The notes under the pieces were generated by a model. The model was not told the DNA's origin. It ran no database searches and worked only from the letters and a program-made list of their open reading frames with translations. This document shows, piece by piece, positions 1 to 11,689 of a stretch of 19,953 bases of DNA; the stretch's first letter is position 1; every line of letters starts with the position of its first letter. Origin of the DNA: Conidiobolus incongruus B7586 (lineage: Eukaryota; Entomophthoromycota; Entomophthoromycetes; Entomophthorales; Conidiobolaceae); NCBI GenBank assembly GCA_000697335.1, contig JNEM01009375.1:1-19953 (forward strand), read 5' to 3'. The position numbers and the translations under genes were made by a program.

Positions 1-945
1 AATATTAAATTTATAATATATATATTAAATTATTTTTTTTAATTATAAAAATTTTCAATAATAAAATTACAAATTAATAATTAAAAATAAAAATTAATTT
101 TAAAATAAATATAATATTCAAATTATATTATTTAAGTTATATTTAAATACCATATTATTTGGTTATTTTGATCTTTAAAATTATATTCAATAAGAAAATA
201 TTATAAAAATATAATATTAATAAATTTAATATCACTATCTTAGCCATAATGAAGATATTGCTTAATTACTAATATACTATCATATAAAATAGTCACAAAT
301 AATTTTATATCTGTATATATCACAAAAATGCTATTTAGTTCAATATTACTTTGTTTATTTGATAATTGATTATTATTGTATAAAAAGGGCAATTTTTAAT
401 TTATCATGTATATTATATACTGATGTTATATTTAGATAATATTTCATTATCGAATAAAAATCAAATAATTATTAAAAACAGAATATTTTGATTAGAATTA
501 TTTGTAATCAATGAGATTAATATTATTATCACTTATATTTAATAAATTAAAATACTTTTATTAAAATGAATTCAAAATATATAACTATTGAGATGTTATC
601 AAAAATTTTTTAAAAAAATTATTTATTATTCAAATTATATTTTAATAATTTATAAAATTCTAATTTGGATATTTAAACAATTTAATTTATAGTAATAGTT
701 AAAAATATATTGAAAGTGTAATATCTTAGTTTGTAAAATATATCATTCAAATCAATTCCAAAGTTCAAAGTACTAAACGATATATCATGAATTACTGATT
801 AAATTTTAATTACATTTTCGGCGTATATAATTTAGTCATTAGAAATATTAATATCAATAGTTAATAAAATGATTAAGATTTGAATTAAATTAGACCTTAT
901 GAAGTTTAGATAGACATTTTAAAATTTTTATACTAAATTTAAAAA
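1..945. other. A/T-rich intergenic DNA, no gene seen
   Basis: Almost pure A/T sequence with frequent stops in all frames. I find no open frame with protein-like composition, no tRNA-like fold and no long repeat. Confidence 0.6.
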
Positions 946-1091
946 ATGAAGACTTTCAAGAACAGAGTACGTGAATCATGATATTCATTAAGTAAATGTA
1001 ATAAAACCACAATGACTTTATTGAGTAGAAAATCCAGAAACGGTTGAGGGTCAGAGAGCTGATAAAGCACGATGAACTAACTTTAAAATAG
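946..1091 (+). CDS. possible tiny two-exon gene, 27 residues, unknown
   Basis: I do not recognise this product. An ATG at 946 opens seven codons (946-966) that stop exactly at a strong donor, GTACGT. A 62-base A/T-rich stretch (967-1028) ends in TAG, and the second piece (1029-1091, 20 codons plus TAG) continues in frame. The predicted peptide is very basic at first (KIQKRLRVREL in the middle) and ends in a mixed charged stretch. Exon 2 is about 45% GC while its surroundings are below 20%, which is what marks exons elsewhere in this window. It could instead be the last exons of a larger gene whose 5' part I cannot see, a small RNA, or chance. The SRRM1-like gene converges on it, with 247 bases between the two stop codons. 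Confidence 0.25.
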
Positions 1092-1338
1092 ATATATATT
1101 CACCTATATTCGATTAAATTTGTTTATACTGTATAAATAGTTTGTAAAGTATATGTTGGGTATACTATTAAAAACATATTAAAAAATGTCAATATAAAGG
1201 ATTTTAAATGATAAACAAACCTTAATTTCATCTTTATCAATAAGTTACATGAAAATTGCAGATGTGAGTTAATTTAACATTAAAACAAAATAACGACTTG
1301 CCACATTTGATTAGTAAAGAAAAGATCGTAAGATGGTC

Positions 1339-2849
1339 CTAACGACGATGATATTCAGGACTGCGACTCCTGTTGCCCGAAGACCTACGTGAGTCATCAG
1401 CTTTGGGAGGATAAAGATCGGGCTGGTACTTCCAATATGTGCGGCCAGAGTTGCGACGCTCAGGCTCCCTTCTTTCAGAGTCACGACGTTCAGAATCTCT
1501 TCTATCAGAGTCACGGCGCTCAGAATCTCTACGCTCAGAGCGACGTTCTGAGTCGCGATCTCTATGTTCTGAACGTTTTCTCTTGTGATCTCTGTCCCTT
1601 TCTCTTTCACGCTCTCTTTCCCTCTCTCTTTCACGCTCTCTGGCACGGTCGCGTTCTCTATCCCTTTCTCTATCACGCTCTCTGTCACGGTCGGAGCGAC
1701 CTTCTGGCCAGTGACCCTAATCCAATGTCAATAAAATATAAATCAAAGTAAAATTGCAAGCTTACTCGATGGTCTCTATCTCTATTACGTTCTCTATCGC
1801 GATCTCTATCTCGACGATCATAGTCAGAAAGCCTATCTTTATCCCTACGGTCACCACGATCTCTATCGTAGTCTCTACCGCGGCTACGATCATCATCGCG
1901 ATCACGATGGCGACGCTTGCGATCGATACTGTCATCACGATCCCTTTCGCGATCATTTCTTCTTTCTTTAGAATGTTCTCTGCTGTAGAAGGATCTACGA
2001 TTAGAGGATTCGTTTCTCTTGGAATCAGTGTGTTGATCAGTTTGGGAGCTAGGCGTCCTGCTTGGAGAACTCTTGATCATTGGGCTATCGTATTGAACTA
2101 ATTCAGAAACAGAGGGGGCACGATGAGAAGAGTGGCTCTCATCCTTATCATCTCTTGTGGTATTTGTAGAAGAGGAGTAATCCATCTCTTCTCTCTTTTC
2201 AATTTCATTAAGAATTTTGTTATCATTTTTCTATTATACACCAGGTTAATATATATCAGTGCTGATTGATTGATTGATTAATACATACCAATTTATTAGC
2301 AATTTCAAGTTTTTTCTGTTCTAAAAACTGCTTTGGAATGCCACCAATTGATTCTTGAGCACTTAGGAGATGATTCCAAAGTTCTTTCATAAAGATACCG
2401 GCATTAGACTCTAAGAATCCAGTTAAATCAATTTGCATTTTTCTAGGATCCACATCCTATTAATCATAATTTAATAATGGTATTAAAATAGCGTATATTA
2501 ATGAATTACATCTGTTTCCAGCAAGCCGAAAGCATATTCAATCATTACTTCATCCTCTACACCCATTAATTCGGTGATTCTTTTAGCAATCCAAGGTTTT
2601 ATTACTGTCAAATTGACATTATTAAAATTCACCTAATTCAAATTAATCAGCAATATTCAATATATATAACTTTAACATTGAATACTTTTTTACTAAATTC
2701 AGGAGGAAAATTAATACTCTTTAATAACTTTTTTTGTTTATCAGAAAATCTCGAATCTTGTTCGGTTGAAGTACCCTAAGAATGATTAATATAATCAAAT
2801 AATATTACTATATTTTAATAATTACTCTAAAAAATCCTGCTTCTCCCAT
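1339..2849 (-). CDS. SRRM1: SRRM1/SRm160-like splicing coactivator, PWI domain
   Basis: Likely nuclear splicing coactivator that binds RNA and bridges SR proteins and the exon-junction machinery. There are six exons on the minus strand: 2849-2826, 2775-2686, 2632-2510, 2456-2289, 2230-1766 and 1716-1339. The introns are 49-58 bases, all GT-AG and all between codons. The product is 415 residues. The N-terminus (MGEAGFFRGTSTEQDSRF) closely matches the family start, and KPWI at about residues 50-53 with LTGFL and LLSAQE further on defines the PWI domain (about 25-130). Residues about 160-390 are a low-complexity tail of alternating Arg with Asp, Glu or Ser. The end is RSRSPEYHRR. Human SRRM1 has the same order but a longer tail. 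All joins keep the frame. The start is fixed by the conserved MGEAGFF. Function is inferred from the family. Confidence 0.9.
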
Positions 2850-4115
2850 TTTTAATTACTATCTGTTATTGATAAAAAATTAATTGATTAATATAATACA
2901 ATTCGATAATTGCCTAATTGTCTTACATTTTATATATTTTTTAATTATTATTTTATTCAACAGAGTAAAAAATGGAATAATATTAATAATATATTATAAT
3001 ATATTTTAAATTAATGAAATATTCCAATTAATCAATCTATGAAAACCAATATATTTTGAAAATACACTGACAGGAGAAAAAAAATAAATAAAGATTAAAT
3101 AATTAGTAATATATTTTTTATGAATATATATTTTTTAGTGTGCTTTAATTTTCGATCAATTTCACAGATTGGGTTTGTGATTGGAATTTATGGGATTATA
3201 TGTTATCTATAGATGAATATTTTTAGTTTGATAATTAATTAATTTTCAGGTTTTAATAAATTTGTGATTTGTTAAATTGAATAAAATATTTTAAATAACT
3301 TAACAATCTACATATATTAATCTTTGAAAAAATTATATTTTAAATATTTTGATAATTTAAACATAAATATTTAAATTATCTAATTAATTTCAAAAACCTA
3401 TCATATTATCAATATAACAAAATAATCAATATAATAGCTAATTTCTTCAAACTAAATTAAATATTTAATCTTAATAATTTCAAAAAAAATATTCGAAAAA
3501 ATAAATTATGACCAATAAAAAATCAAATAAAATCAAATAAAATAAAATTAACAAAAATTACCTTATATATTGTTTAATTTTTGATAATTTTATTAAAATT
3601 GAATAAATTGATGTGATGATGTTTAATTTTTATTTAGCCATTTGATTTAAATCTAATTTGATTATTTAGTGATTTTCTAATCTTATTTAAATTTATAATG
3701 ATTTTGTATACTTTATTATAATAGAGTATCATTATATTTCAGCTAATATATCATTTTATAAAGTAATTGAATCTGATTGGTTAATATATATATATAATAC
3801 AAAAAATAATATGTATATTAATTAATGTATGCTATAAATTATTCACAAAACTTCGCCAAAGATTACATTGACCAATCAGAACTAGCGATTGAGTCAATTA
3901 ATGGGAGTCCCATTAAATTAATCATAACAGTCAATGCTAAATGAAATTCTTGGTGATTTAAACTAAATTGATTTATTATAACTGAAAATCATTTTACTAT
4001 TGTTAATACCTCTAATTCTGCCAACTGTCACCATATCAATTGGATATTAACTTAGGGTGATTTTTATAAAGTTTTAACTCACTATTATCTTATTTAAATA
4101 TAAATTGATTCCAAA
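2850..4115. other. divergent intergenic region between SRRM1-like and septin genes
   Basis: This stretch lies between two divergent start codons, so it should hold both promoters. Most of it is A/T. A less A/T-rich block at about 3840-4075 nearer the septin contains a CCAAT box and is the best promoter candidate. I see no reading frame or RNA gene. Confidence 0.6.
3774..3878. promoter_or_regulatory. pair of inverted CCAATCA boxes
   Basis: TGATTGG at 3774-3780 is the exact reverse complement of CCAATCA at 3872-3878. In fungi CCAAT boxes are bound by the HAP/NF-Y complex. One faces each divergent gene, and the second sits about 240 bases before the septin ATG. The use as promoter elements is inferred from position and motif only. 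Confidence 0.35.
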
Positions 4116-5637
4116 ATGTCTATGGTGAGTCTATATATTTATTTTTAATAAACTTTGTTAATCTTCCGGTCAATCTAATAATTTCTTTTTCAATTTATTT
4201 TGTTTAACTAATTATAATATTTTGGTTAGAGAGTTGGAGGACGTTTTAAAAATGTCAAAAAGGGTGTCCCTTTTACTATTATGGTAGTTGGTAAATTTAT
4301 TTTTATCAAGGTTTGTGAATATTCATACTGAATGCTAATGACTTTTAGGTGCTTCCGGTATTGGAAGATCCAGTTTTGTTAATACACTCTGTGATAAAAC
4401 TGTCAATCCTCCTAAAGAATTTCAGAAGGTTAAGCCCTCTTATGAGAATTTGGACTCTAATGAACCTTTGGAAATTGTAACGCGTCAAGTTGGTAATAAT
4501 CTAATTTATTTATTTAAATTGATGAGTTTTAAATTTAAATCTTTTGCTTAATTATTAGATTTGGATGAAGATGGTGTTCGTATTAACCTTACTATTGTTG
4601 ATACTCCAGGTTTTGGCAACAATATTGATAACTCCAAGTGGTAACTAATTATTCAAATTAAACTTAATTTATCCTCTAATAATTTATTCTAGTTTTGAAA
4701 AAATTTTAAATTACATAGAAGTACAATACGATCAAATTTTAGCCGAAGAGACTAGAATTAAGAGAAATCCAAGGTTCCAAGACAACCGCGTACATGCTCT
4801 GTTATACTTTATCGCTCCTACCGGTCATGGTTTGAGGGAATTAGATATTGAATTAATGAAGCGATTGGGTGCCCGCGTCAATATTATCCCTGTGATTGGC
4901 AAGGCCGACTCCTTCTCCACCGATGAGCTCAAAGCCTTCAAGGCTCGCATCATGGAAGATATTAATTACTATCGTATTCCCATTTACAATTTCCCCTATG
5001 ATGCCAATGAAGATGATCCGGAAATCATTGAAGAATGCGAAGAACTCAAATCCTTATTGCCTTTTGCTGTAATCAGCCATGATGAAGTCTTGAACCCTGG
5101 TAAAAATCCTCAGAGAGTCAGAAAGTACCCCTGGGGCGTAATTGATGTAGATAATCCAGATTTATGTGATACTGCCAGACTTCGTTTCATGTTATTCAAG
5201 TAAGCACTATTCATCATCCCATTTAGCTTGATGTATTGATGAATATAATGTGATTAGCTCCCATATGTCCGATCTTAAAATGCTCACTGATGATATTTTA
5301 TACGAAAATTATCGTACTGAAAAACTTAGTAGAACTGGTGAATATGACGAGTAAGTTTTCAATTAATTATCATACTTTATACAATATTAAATCAAAATTT
5401 AGTTCCGAAGTATTGTCAACTGAAGAATCCGTTCGCTTGAAAGAAGAGCAAATTCGTTTAGCCGAAGAAAGAGTAATATTTATATTTATATATATAACTG
5501 ATACTAATATAGATAATTAGCTTCGAGAACAAGAGAACAAATTCAAGAGAGAAATGGAAGAGAAGCAGAGAGAATTGATGGCGAAGGAAGAGTCTTTACG
5601 TCAAGTTGAATCTCGAGGCACCGAAAGTCCCAATTAA
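4116..5637 (+). CDS. CDC11: septin, Cdc11/AspA class
   Basis: GTP-binding filament protein that, in fungi, forms hetero-oligomeric rods at septa, bud necks and branch points. There are eight exons: 4116-4124, 4230-4290, 4349-4492, 4559-4640, 4693-5199, 5258-5350, 5403-5472 and 5521-5637. All introns are GT-AG (48-105 bases), and the product is 360 residues. A short basic start (GRFKNVKKG) precedes the G1 loop at 24-31, GASGIGRS. DTPGFG is at 86-91 and GKAD at 168-171. The septin unique element holds YPWGV near 244-248, and YENYRTEKLSR follows near 285. The last 60 residues are a charged coiled coil. The G1 loop has Arg where most septins have Lys. As I recall, fungal Cdc11 orthologues share this and the NTLC that follows, which is the main reason for the class call. 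ATG at 4116 is the first in frame and has the context AAAATGTC. Confidence 0.92.
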
Positions 5638-6760
5638 TCTAGTACACATGATAGTTTCTTAATTTCATATTCTATCTATCTATCATATTCAATCCATCTT
5701 TAATTTCATTAAAATTTCTTTTAATTAAATTCTTTATTTTTTTTTAATTTCAATTTACATTGATATTAATTCACAAAAATTCAATTTATTTTATTACTAA
5801 CCTTTAATAATATGATCAACATTTTTATTATTTAGATTGAATATAGTTTTATTACTATATAGACTGATATTTTTCAATTGACTGAATATATTTTCATAAT
5901 TTATTTTATTTAATTAGAATATTAACTGTAATTTTAATTTATCAAAATTCATGTGATATATAAAATATAGAATTAATGAGTATTTTTTATATTTACTATT
6001 GAATAATGATTAAATTATTACTTTATTAAAAATTTATATTAATTTATTACATGAAAACTTAACAAATTTTAAATCAATTTAATTTTTCATTACCCTGAGC
6101 TTTCACTTCCTCACTTTATTTATATTAATCACTTACATATTTTTTAATTTATCTTTAAATTAATTCATTGAATTTGAAAAAAACAAAATAGTATCTAATA
6201 TTAATTCAGTCATGGATAATAATAAATAATTCAATATTAAAAACTTTTTACCATTAAGTTCAACTCTATATATCTAATCAATGTCCCAATTATTAAGACA
6301 ATATATATATTATTACTAAATATTGAATATAAACTCAAAAAATCCAAATAACTGAATATTTATAATTATCAAAATTTTTAATATATATGTAAAATAATTT
6401 AATTTAATAATTTTAAAAATTTTTTTTGATATCTCCAATATATCAATCAACTACGTAATATAATAAATTGCGGTGTTAATTTTCCAAATTGAGAAATTAA
6501 AAAGTGAAATAAATAAAAGGTAAAAGCTAAAAAACCCTGAAAAATATAGCGTGATAATGATTAAATAATTTTAATCAATTGTAATATAATTCCTATAGAG
6601 TATTAATTTGATATAATTAGGCCTCCGTGAAACATCATGAATATTCAAAGTAACAATTGTCATAATTCAAATTGTAGTATAATTAAAATTAACTCAAAAT
6701 TTATATATATTTTTTAATAAAAAGGAGATTAGTAATTAAGTGCAGAGAATGATTTGGCTA
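5638..6760. other. convergent intergenic region, no gene seen
   Basis: A/T-rich DNA between two converging stop codons. It presumably holds both 3' untranslated regions. A short (TATC)n run lies at about 5671-5684 just after the septin. I see no coding frame. Confidence 0.6.
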
Positions 6761-7312
6761 TTATGCCAAATCTAAAAATATAGTAACCAAAAGAGTACCT
6801 ATAACCAGTGCTAATAGAACTACACCCAATAGGACCGTGTACCTAGCGGCTGGGAACATATTATTGATGAGCATATTTTGAATATAAAAGTATCGACTGA
6901 CTCCCACTATGATAAATAACATACCAATGCCGATATAAATACTACCCAAAGTGACGCCCCTCTTGTTGTGGGGATCGGGTTGGTGTGTAAAATTATTTAG
7001 TTGAGAAATTGCTATACCCATAGTAACTAAAGCTAAGGAAGTACGTAACCAAGCTAAAAATGTTCTTTCATTGGCTAATTGATAAAGTTAAATAACTTGG
7101 TGTTATTAGGTTGAAAATTATTTACCTAAGTGGTCTCTAGCGGTACTACCCACGTTTGGAATGAGTCTAGAAGCAAAATAATTTTTATTGATAAGAGAGT
7201 TACGATCCTCTTCGCATGTATTGACAATGATATGATTTTGTGTCGTTGTCATACTGTTATTATTAGTGTTATTATTATTATTATTTATAGATTGATAATT
7301 TGGAGGAGACAT
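6761..7312 (-). CDS. DUF202 family small membrane protein
   Basis: Small three-helix membrane protein of the DUF202 family (the YidH-like fold, also found in yeast Vtc1). Its role in this stand-alone fungal form is unknown. Two exons on the minus strand, 7312-7126 and 7074-6761, flank a 51-base GT-AG intron that splits an Ala codon. The product is 166 residues. Residues 1-60 are hydrophilic, with a poly-Asn run near 11-19 encoded by an ATT/GTT repeat on the plus strand. The conserved core follows: GSTARDHLANERTFLAWLRT at about 55-74, the family signature. Predicted membrane segments lie at about 68-88, 105-125 and 143-163. Start choice: the ATG at 7312 is the only upstream ATG in the open frame. 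Downstream it converges on the septin gene. Confidence 0.88.
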
Positions 7313-8010
7313 TATTACAATTTAAATAAATTTGAAAAAGGGAACGTGGTCAATATTGTTGAAATTATGGTGATATAAGGATTTTCAATCGGTGCGATTG
7401 AAACCATGATTGGTGGAAATATTTAATCCTCTCAATGAATTGGGTATTTTGTGTTATATATCAAAAATTTTTTGGAGCAATTGATTTGAATTGGGATTAT
7501 TTCATGATAAATTTTTGTGACGTTTTATGATTTTTTTCTACCCATCATATTGTATCATCATGAATATTAATATAAGTCACTTAGTTAATAAATAGCTCTC
7601 AACTGATAAATGATTTGCTGAGAGGATAAAATCTTAAGCAAAATTACAAACAAATTTAAGGGTTCATTCCACAATATTACATCATTCAATTAATCACGAA
7701 ACAATCCAAATCTAATTATATTACCACCTCAACTGATGGTTAGAAAAAATTAAAGCAGTTTAACAATTTATGGATAAAAAAGACAAAAATATCTCAGATT
7801 TTATTAATTAAAAATTAACTGATGGGCATAAATGTCGAATATCATTAGAGAAATAAAGGTTTAAAGGGATGAATAGATTTATACAGTTGAAATAAATTTC
7901 TAGAAATTATTTAAATATAATTAATACACAGATTTTGAGCAGTTTATAATTTACTACTGATTCCATCTATGTTAATTTGGATCAATTGACTAATGTTTAA
8001 TCCGCTCTTA
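7313..8010. other. A/T-rich upstream region of the DUF202 gene
   Basis: No coding frame seen. A minus-strand CCAAT (ATTGG at 7409-7413) lies about 100 bases upstream of the DUF202 start and could be a promoter element. A TGACGT-like site is near 7518. Confidence 0.45.
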
Positions 8011-8960
8011 CTTAGGATTGAGTAAATTGCCACTAGTTATATTATAGTTGAAGAATTTTTTATCATTGATAAATTTTTCAAAAATTGGTACTATTTCAAT
8101 CTTCTAATATTGAATATTAAATTTAAAATTTTGAAGAATACTAGTATCAGAATTGAAAAACTTAGTAGATATCATAAGAAAAATAATACTTAAATATTGA
8201 GAATTGTCGATACATGATACTCACCACCACTAGTGATATAACGGTGATCAGTGACAAAATCCTATCATCTCGAAAATAACTAGCAATGGAGATGAGTTTG
8301 ATGAGTTCTGGAAAATATACCAAATCAAGTTTATTATATACATATTTGACTGATATTTGAAATATCATTGGTTCCATTGAACACTATAGCTTGGAATAAA
8401 CACTCCAAAATACCATTGTAGGCTCTGGAAATAGGCTTGAGTCTGTATTGAAAAAGTGCAGTATTCCAAGCAGCATGTCGCTACATGGAAAAATTCTTTA
8501 TGCTAATTGTTCTCGAGCCCGTCGAATTCAATACGAGCATTTCATTGATCTGATTCTTCATATAGTCCGCGAGGATGTTCGTAAGCCCTTAAAATTGGAA
8601 GAGCCTCTTCAAGTAATCGAACTCATCACTTGAGGAAAATATATGAGCATTCTTCCTATCCTTCTTTTTAATATTTCTATATCTTCCATTCTGATGCGCT
8701 ATAATATTATTGTGATAAAAGATATTGTACCATCTCAACTTTACGTAAAATCCAAAAACTTAATCCCATCCTCATCGCTAAAATTTGATAAATTTCCTAA
8801 AATCTTTCAAAGAGAATGTGAATTCCATCTCATATTTATAAGTACCATATTATATCATGCCAAATTTTGACTTCTCAAGTGCGATTATTTAGACAAGAAT
8901 AAGTCAACACCTGGTTCAATTTCTTAACAACCAGCAAAAAATAGAGCTCAAGTATATCAT
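8011..8960. pseudogene. coding-like island, strand uncertain, unknown product
   Basis: I do not recognise this. Between about 8160 and 8870 GC rises to roughly 35-43%, like the host exons. On the plus strand 8400-8633 is open for 78 codons (8634-8636 is TGA), with a charged stretch such as SRARRIQYEHF. In the exactly antisense phase, the minus strand reads protein-like pieces: SSSDEFDYLKRLFQF, ILADYMKNQINEML, RHAAWNTALFQYRLKPISR and YNGILECLFQ. That frame is cut by a TAA and a TAG with no plausible intron around them. Further down on the minus strand SYFRDDRILSLITVISLV ends at a donor GTGAGT, and after an AG near 8105 a 31-codon frame ends in NLLNPK and a stop. I favour a decayed minus-strand membrane-protein gene, but a live plus-strand exon is not excluded. 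Confidence 0.3.
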
Positions 8961-10170
8961 TGATTCAATTTATACCATATCATTTATTAATAATTTGAAC
9001 TGATTATATATTATTATAGTAAATACCAATTATTTTGAAAGTATTCATTCTAGATTATAACTTTTGATACAATAAAAATTTTAATAACTAAGTTTCAAAT
9101 GAATTATTGATTTTCAAAATCAACGAAATATTGATTAAAGTAAGAGGTGAATCAGTTCTAAATAATATCATGTTAATGGTATTGATTTGCTTTATTAATT
9201 ATTATATCATTTGATTTAATAAGAATGAATAATAGTAATTATTATTATTACAATATTTATACTGTAATTTTGTTTTGATTAAATAATTAATTTATTTTAT
9301 TAATTAATGTTTTAATGATACCATTCTAAATACATTAATACTGAGAATATATTTTATAATATATATAGTTAAAGGTGATAAGGTGATAAAGTTAAAGTTC
9401 GTGGGTACTATCAAATTTATTTTGTGTAATTTGATTTATTCTGTTGATTTGAATAAATCTGTTATATAAGTCAATGCAGAGTATAAAAATGATTGGAATT
9501 AAATGTAAATATTGGTTATATTTTTTGATTATATATTGATAGAATTAGTTAAAATATACAAATTAGATCAGAGGTCAATAATTTTGAAATATATTCAAAA
9601 TTTATTCAATATAATTCAGATTATAAAATATTAGAACAGTACATTTCATATGGTATATAGAAATAGTGCAAGGATTATACCATCAATATAACAAATCTTT
9701 TTGTATCTTTGGTTTATTTTTTATTAAATTTATAATATTGATTAATCAATCTAAGCATCAATATTTTATTCAAAAGATCATTTTAAAAAATTATGATTTA
9801 ATATTTGTTTATATAAGGTTTAAAAAAATTAAAAATTTTCCAGGAATATTATATGATTAAAAATTATTAACTCAACAATTATAACTTTATCTAGTATATA
9901 AGTTATATATAATAAGTGTTAATATTTGATAAATCTTTTAAAATTTGAACCATAAAATTATTATAACTTCATCTAAATAATTACAATTATAGTACTTAAA
10001 ATATGAAAAATGAAATTTTGATCAAATATAAAAAATTAAAGTTATTTTAATTCACTCATTTCAAAATTACTTATAAGTTCATTCAAACCTACAGATTGAA
10101 TATTGATTAATAGGATTTTGAATTAAAGAAAAATTAGTATTAGACATATCTAATATGAATAAACTTTGAT
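8961..10170. other. A/T-rich DNA, no gene seen
   Basis: Over a kilobase of A/T-rich sequence. The few open frames (for example about 9666-9860) are built almost only from Ile, Lys, Asn, Phe and Tyr codons, as chance frames in such DNA are. I see no RNA gene or clear repeat. Confidence 0.6.
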
Positions 10171-10520
10171 GTTATTAGGATGATCTGTTTGATTTGTATA
10201 ATGAGCATATTGTAGCTTAATTTCCATTAAAGAATAATTAAAGTTAGCAATAAAGCTGAAATATTTCACCAGGTGTTATTGACAAATTCAAAGCTTCTTT
10301 TACCAATTATTTTAATGTCAAATTGGTAAAACAAATCAAAATTGATATCAATCCCAATCCCAATCCGTATATTTTGAAAACAACCTTGTATTCAATTAAT
10401 GGAATAGTATAGAATTTTTTTAAAATCACACGCTATTTTATAAATACATTGCTCAAGTACATATTAAGTGTAATGATGTTACTGAAATTTTTTCGAGAAA
10501 GTATTCCTATTGAGATAAAA
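10171..10520 (+). pseudogene. possible decayed gene fragment, unknown
   Basis: Unrecognised. After an acceptor-like TTAG near 10179 a short frame reads DDLFDLYNEHIVA. From about 10270, beginning after a CACCAG acceptor, a 49-codon open stretch reads in part GVIDKFKASFTNYFNVKLVK and DINPNPNPYILKTTLYSING. After a stop, a different frame at about 10430-10510 gives TLFYKYIAQVHIKCNDVTEI. These pieces have a more balanced amino-acid make-up than the surrounding chance frames. They lie in the same direction, but no intron joins them in phase. Either the gene is dead or I have the wrong splice sites. Confidence is low. Confidence 0.2.
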
Positions 10521-11689
10521 CGTATAGGTAAGAAAATAGTCATATCAATGTTTATTAATCAACTCTCTGAAATAACAATTTATATCATATAAAACATAAA
10601 AATGAATAATCTTCACTGATCCAGACAAAATGGAGGGTGCTCTATTACTGATGTATTTTTCAATGTTAAAAAATTAATCAATTGAAATTGATATTATATA
10701 ATATTTAAAGGAAACCATTAGATTAAATCAAAATCTAAATTCACAATAAAATATACCAGTTTTAATTAGAAATTTATGTCAAATTTTACAATTATAAGTA
10801 TTTAACTTTGACAAATTAATTATTGCTTATCTTTTATTAACTACAAATTTTAGGTAAATGGTAAATTGTAATAAAGTTCATATTAGTGAATAATTAATTT
10901 CAAATTTTGAATTAAGAAATCGAAAATAACTGATGAAAATTGGATTTAATACACTGAGCCAATTCCGTAATATTAATATATATAATATCAGGTTAACCTA
11001 TACATCCTGATTTTTCCCTTAATAATATTTATAGGTTTTGAGTTAAGTATTGCATGATAATAATGTTGACTTGAATTGCATTACTTTACCAACTGTATTC
11101 GAAATGGTATATCTGGAGTAGATTAATGAGATATTAAGATTTTTTTTTATATTTTACAAAATATGATATATGAATCAATACAATATAATTGATTTATATG
11201 ATTTGATCTATTTTCCTTAAAATAATGAAATTTTCAATTTTTTAAAAGAAAATATATTTATATAATGAGAAATAATCAATATAAAAATGACTTTTTTGAT
11301 TTCAAATAATTAGTATTTGTTGAGAAATTATTTGATAACATAAATTGCAAATACATAATTAATGTAAAACTAATTAATTAGTGGAAATATGAAATTAACT
11401 GGTTTAATATACTAAGACATTGAACCAAAAAAGTAACATATCAATTACTAAACTCAATATTATGTAAAATATATTGATTTTTGTATATATTAGGACTAAA
11501 AATATAAGAATTTGTGTTTTAATCACTTCAGCATAATTTATGCTCAATAATTCACCTCATTAAAAGTATTATCAAATATTAATCTTATTATTAACTGAAA
11601 TGAATATTTTTAAATAATCACTATTTATTAGTGTAGAAATTAAGTAATGGCACAATTCTAAAATTAAAATTAAACAAATAAATTAATAA
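10521..11689. other. A/T-rich DNA, no gene seen
   Basis: A/T-rich with scattered stops in all frames. The left end of the mariner relic probably falls at or just inside the right edge of this stretch (about 11600-11700), but I cannot place a terminal repeat. Confidence 0.5.

Noticed and set aside
1311-1688. 125-codon open frame on the minus strand overlapping the last SRRM1-like exon
   Set aside because: It is a shifted reading of the RD/RE repeat. The spliced frame with the Arg-Asp/Glu/Ser tail joins in phase to the PWI exons and this one does not.
1389-2101. Plus-strand open frames of 115-120 codons
   Set aside because: They are antisense to the repetitive RD/RE/RS tail. Repetitive codons keep other frames open by default.
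7130-7378. 82-codon plus-strand frame
   Set aside because: Antisense to the DUF202 first exon, whose ANERTFLAWLRT signature and clean intron fix the real strand.
8905-8940. Possible tRNA T-arm (GGTTCAATTTC)
   Set aside because: The surrounding bases do not form an acceptor stem, anticodon arm or D-arm.
9666-9860. 64-codon plus-strand frame in the desert
   Set aside because: Almost only Ile, Lys, Asn, Phe and Tyr codons, as chance frames in A/T-rich DNA give. No splice context or motif.
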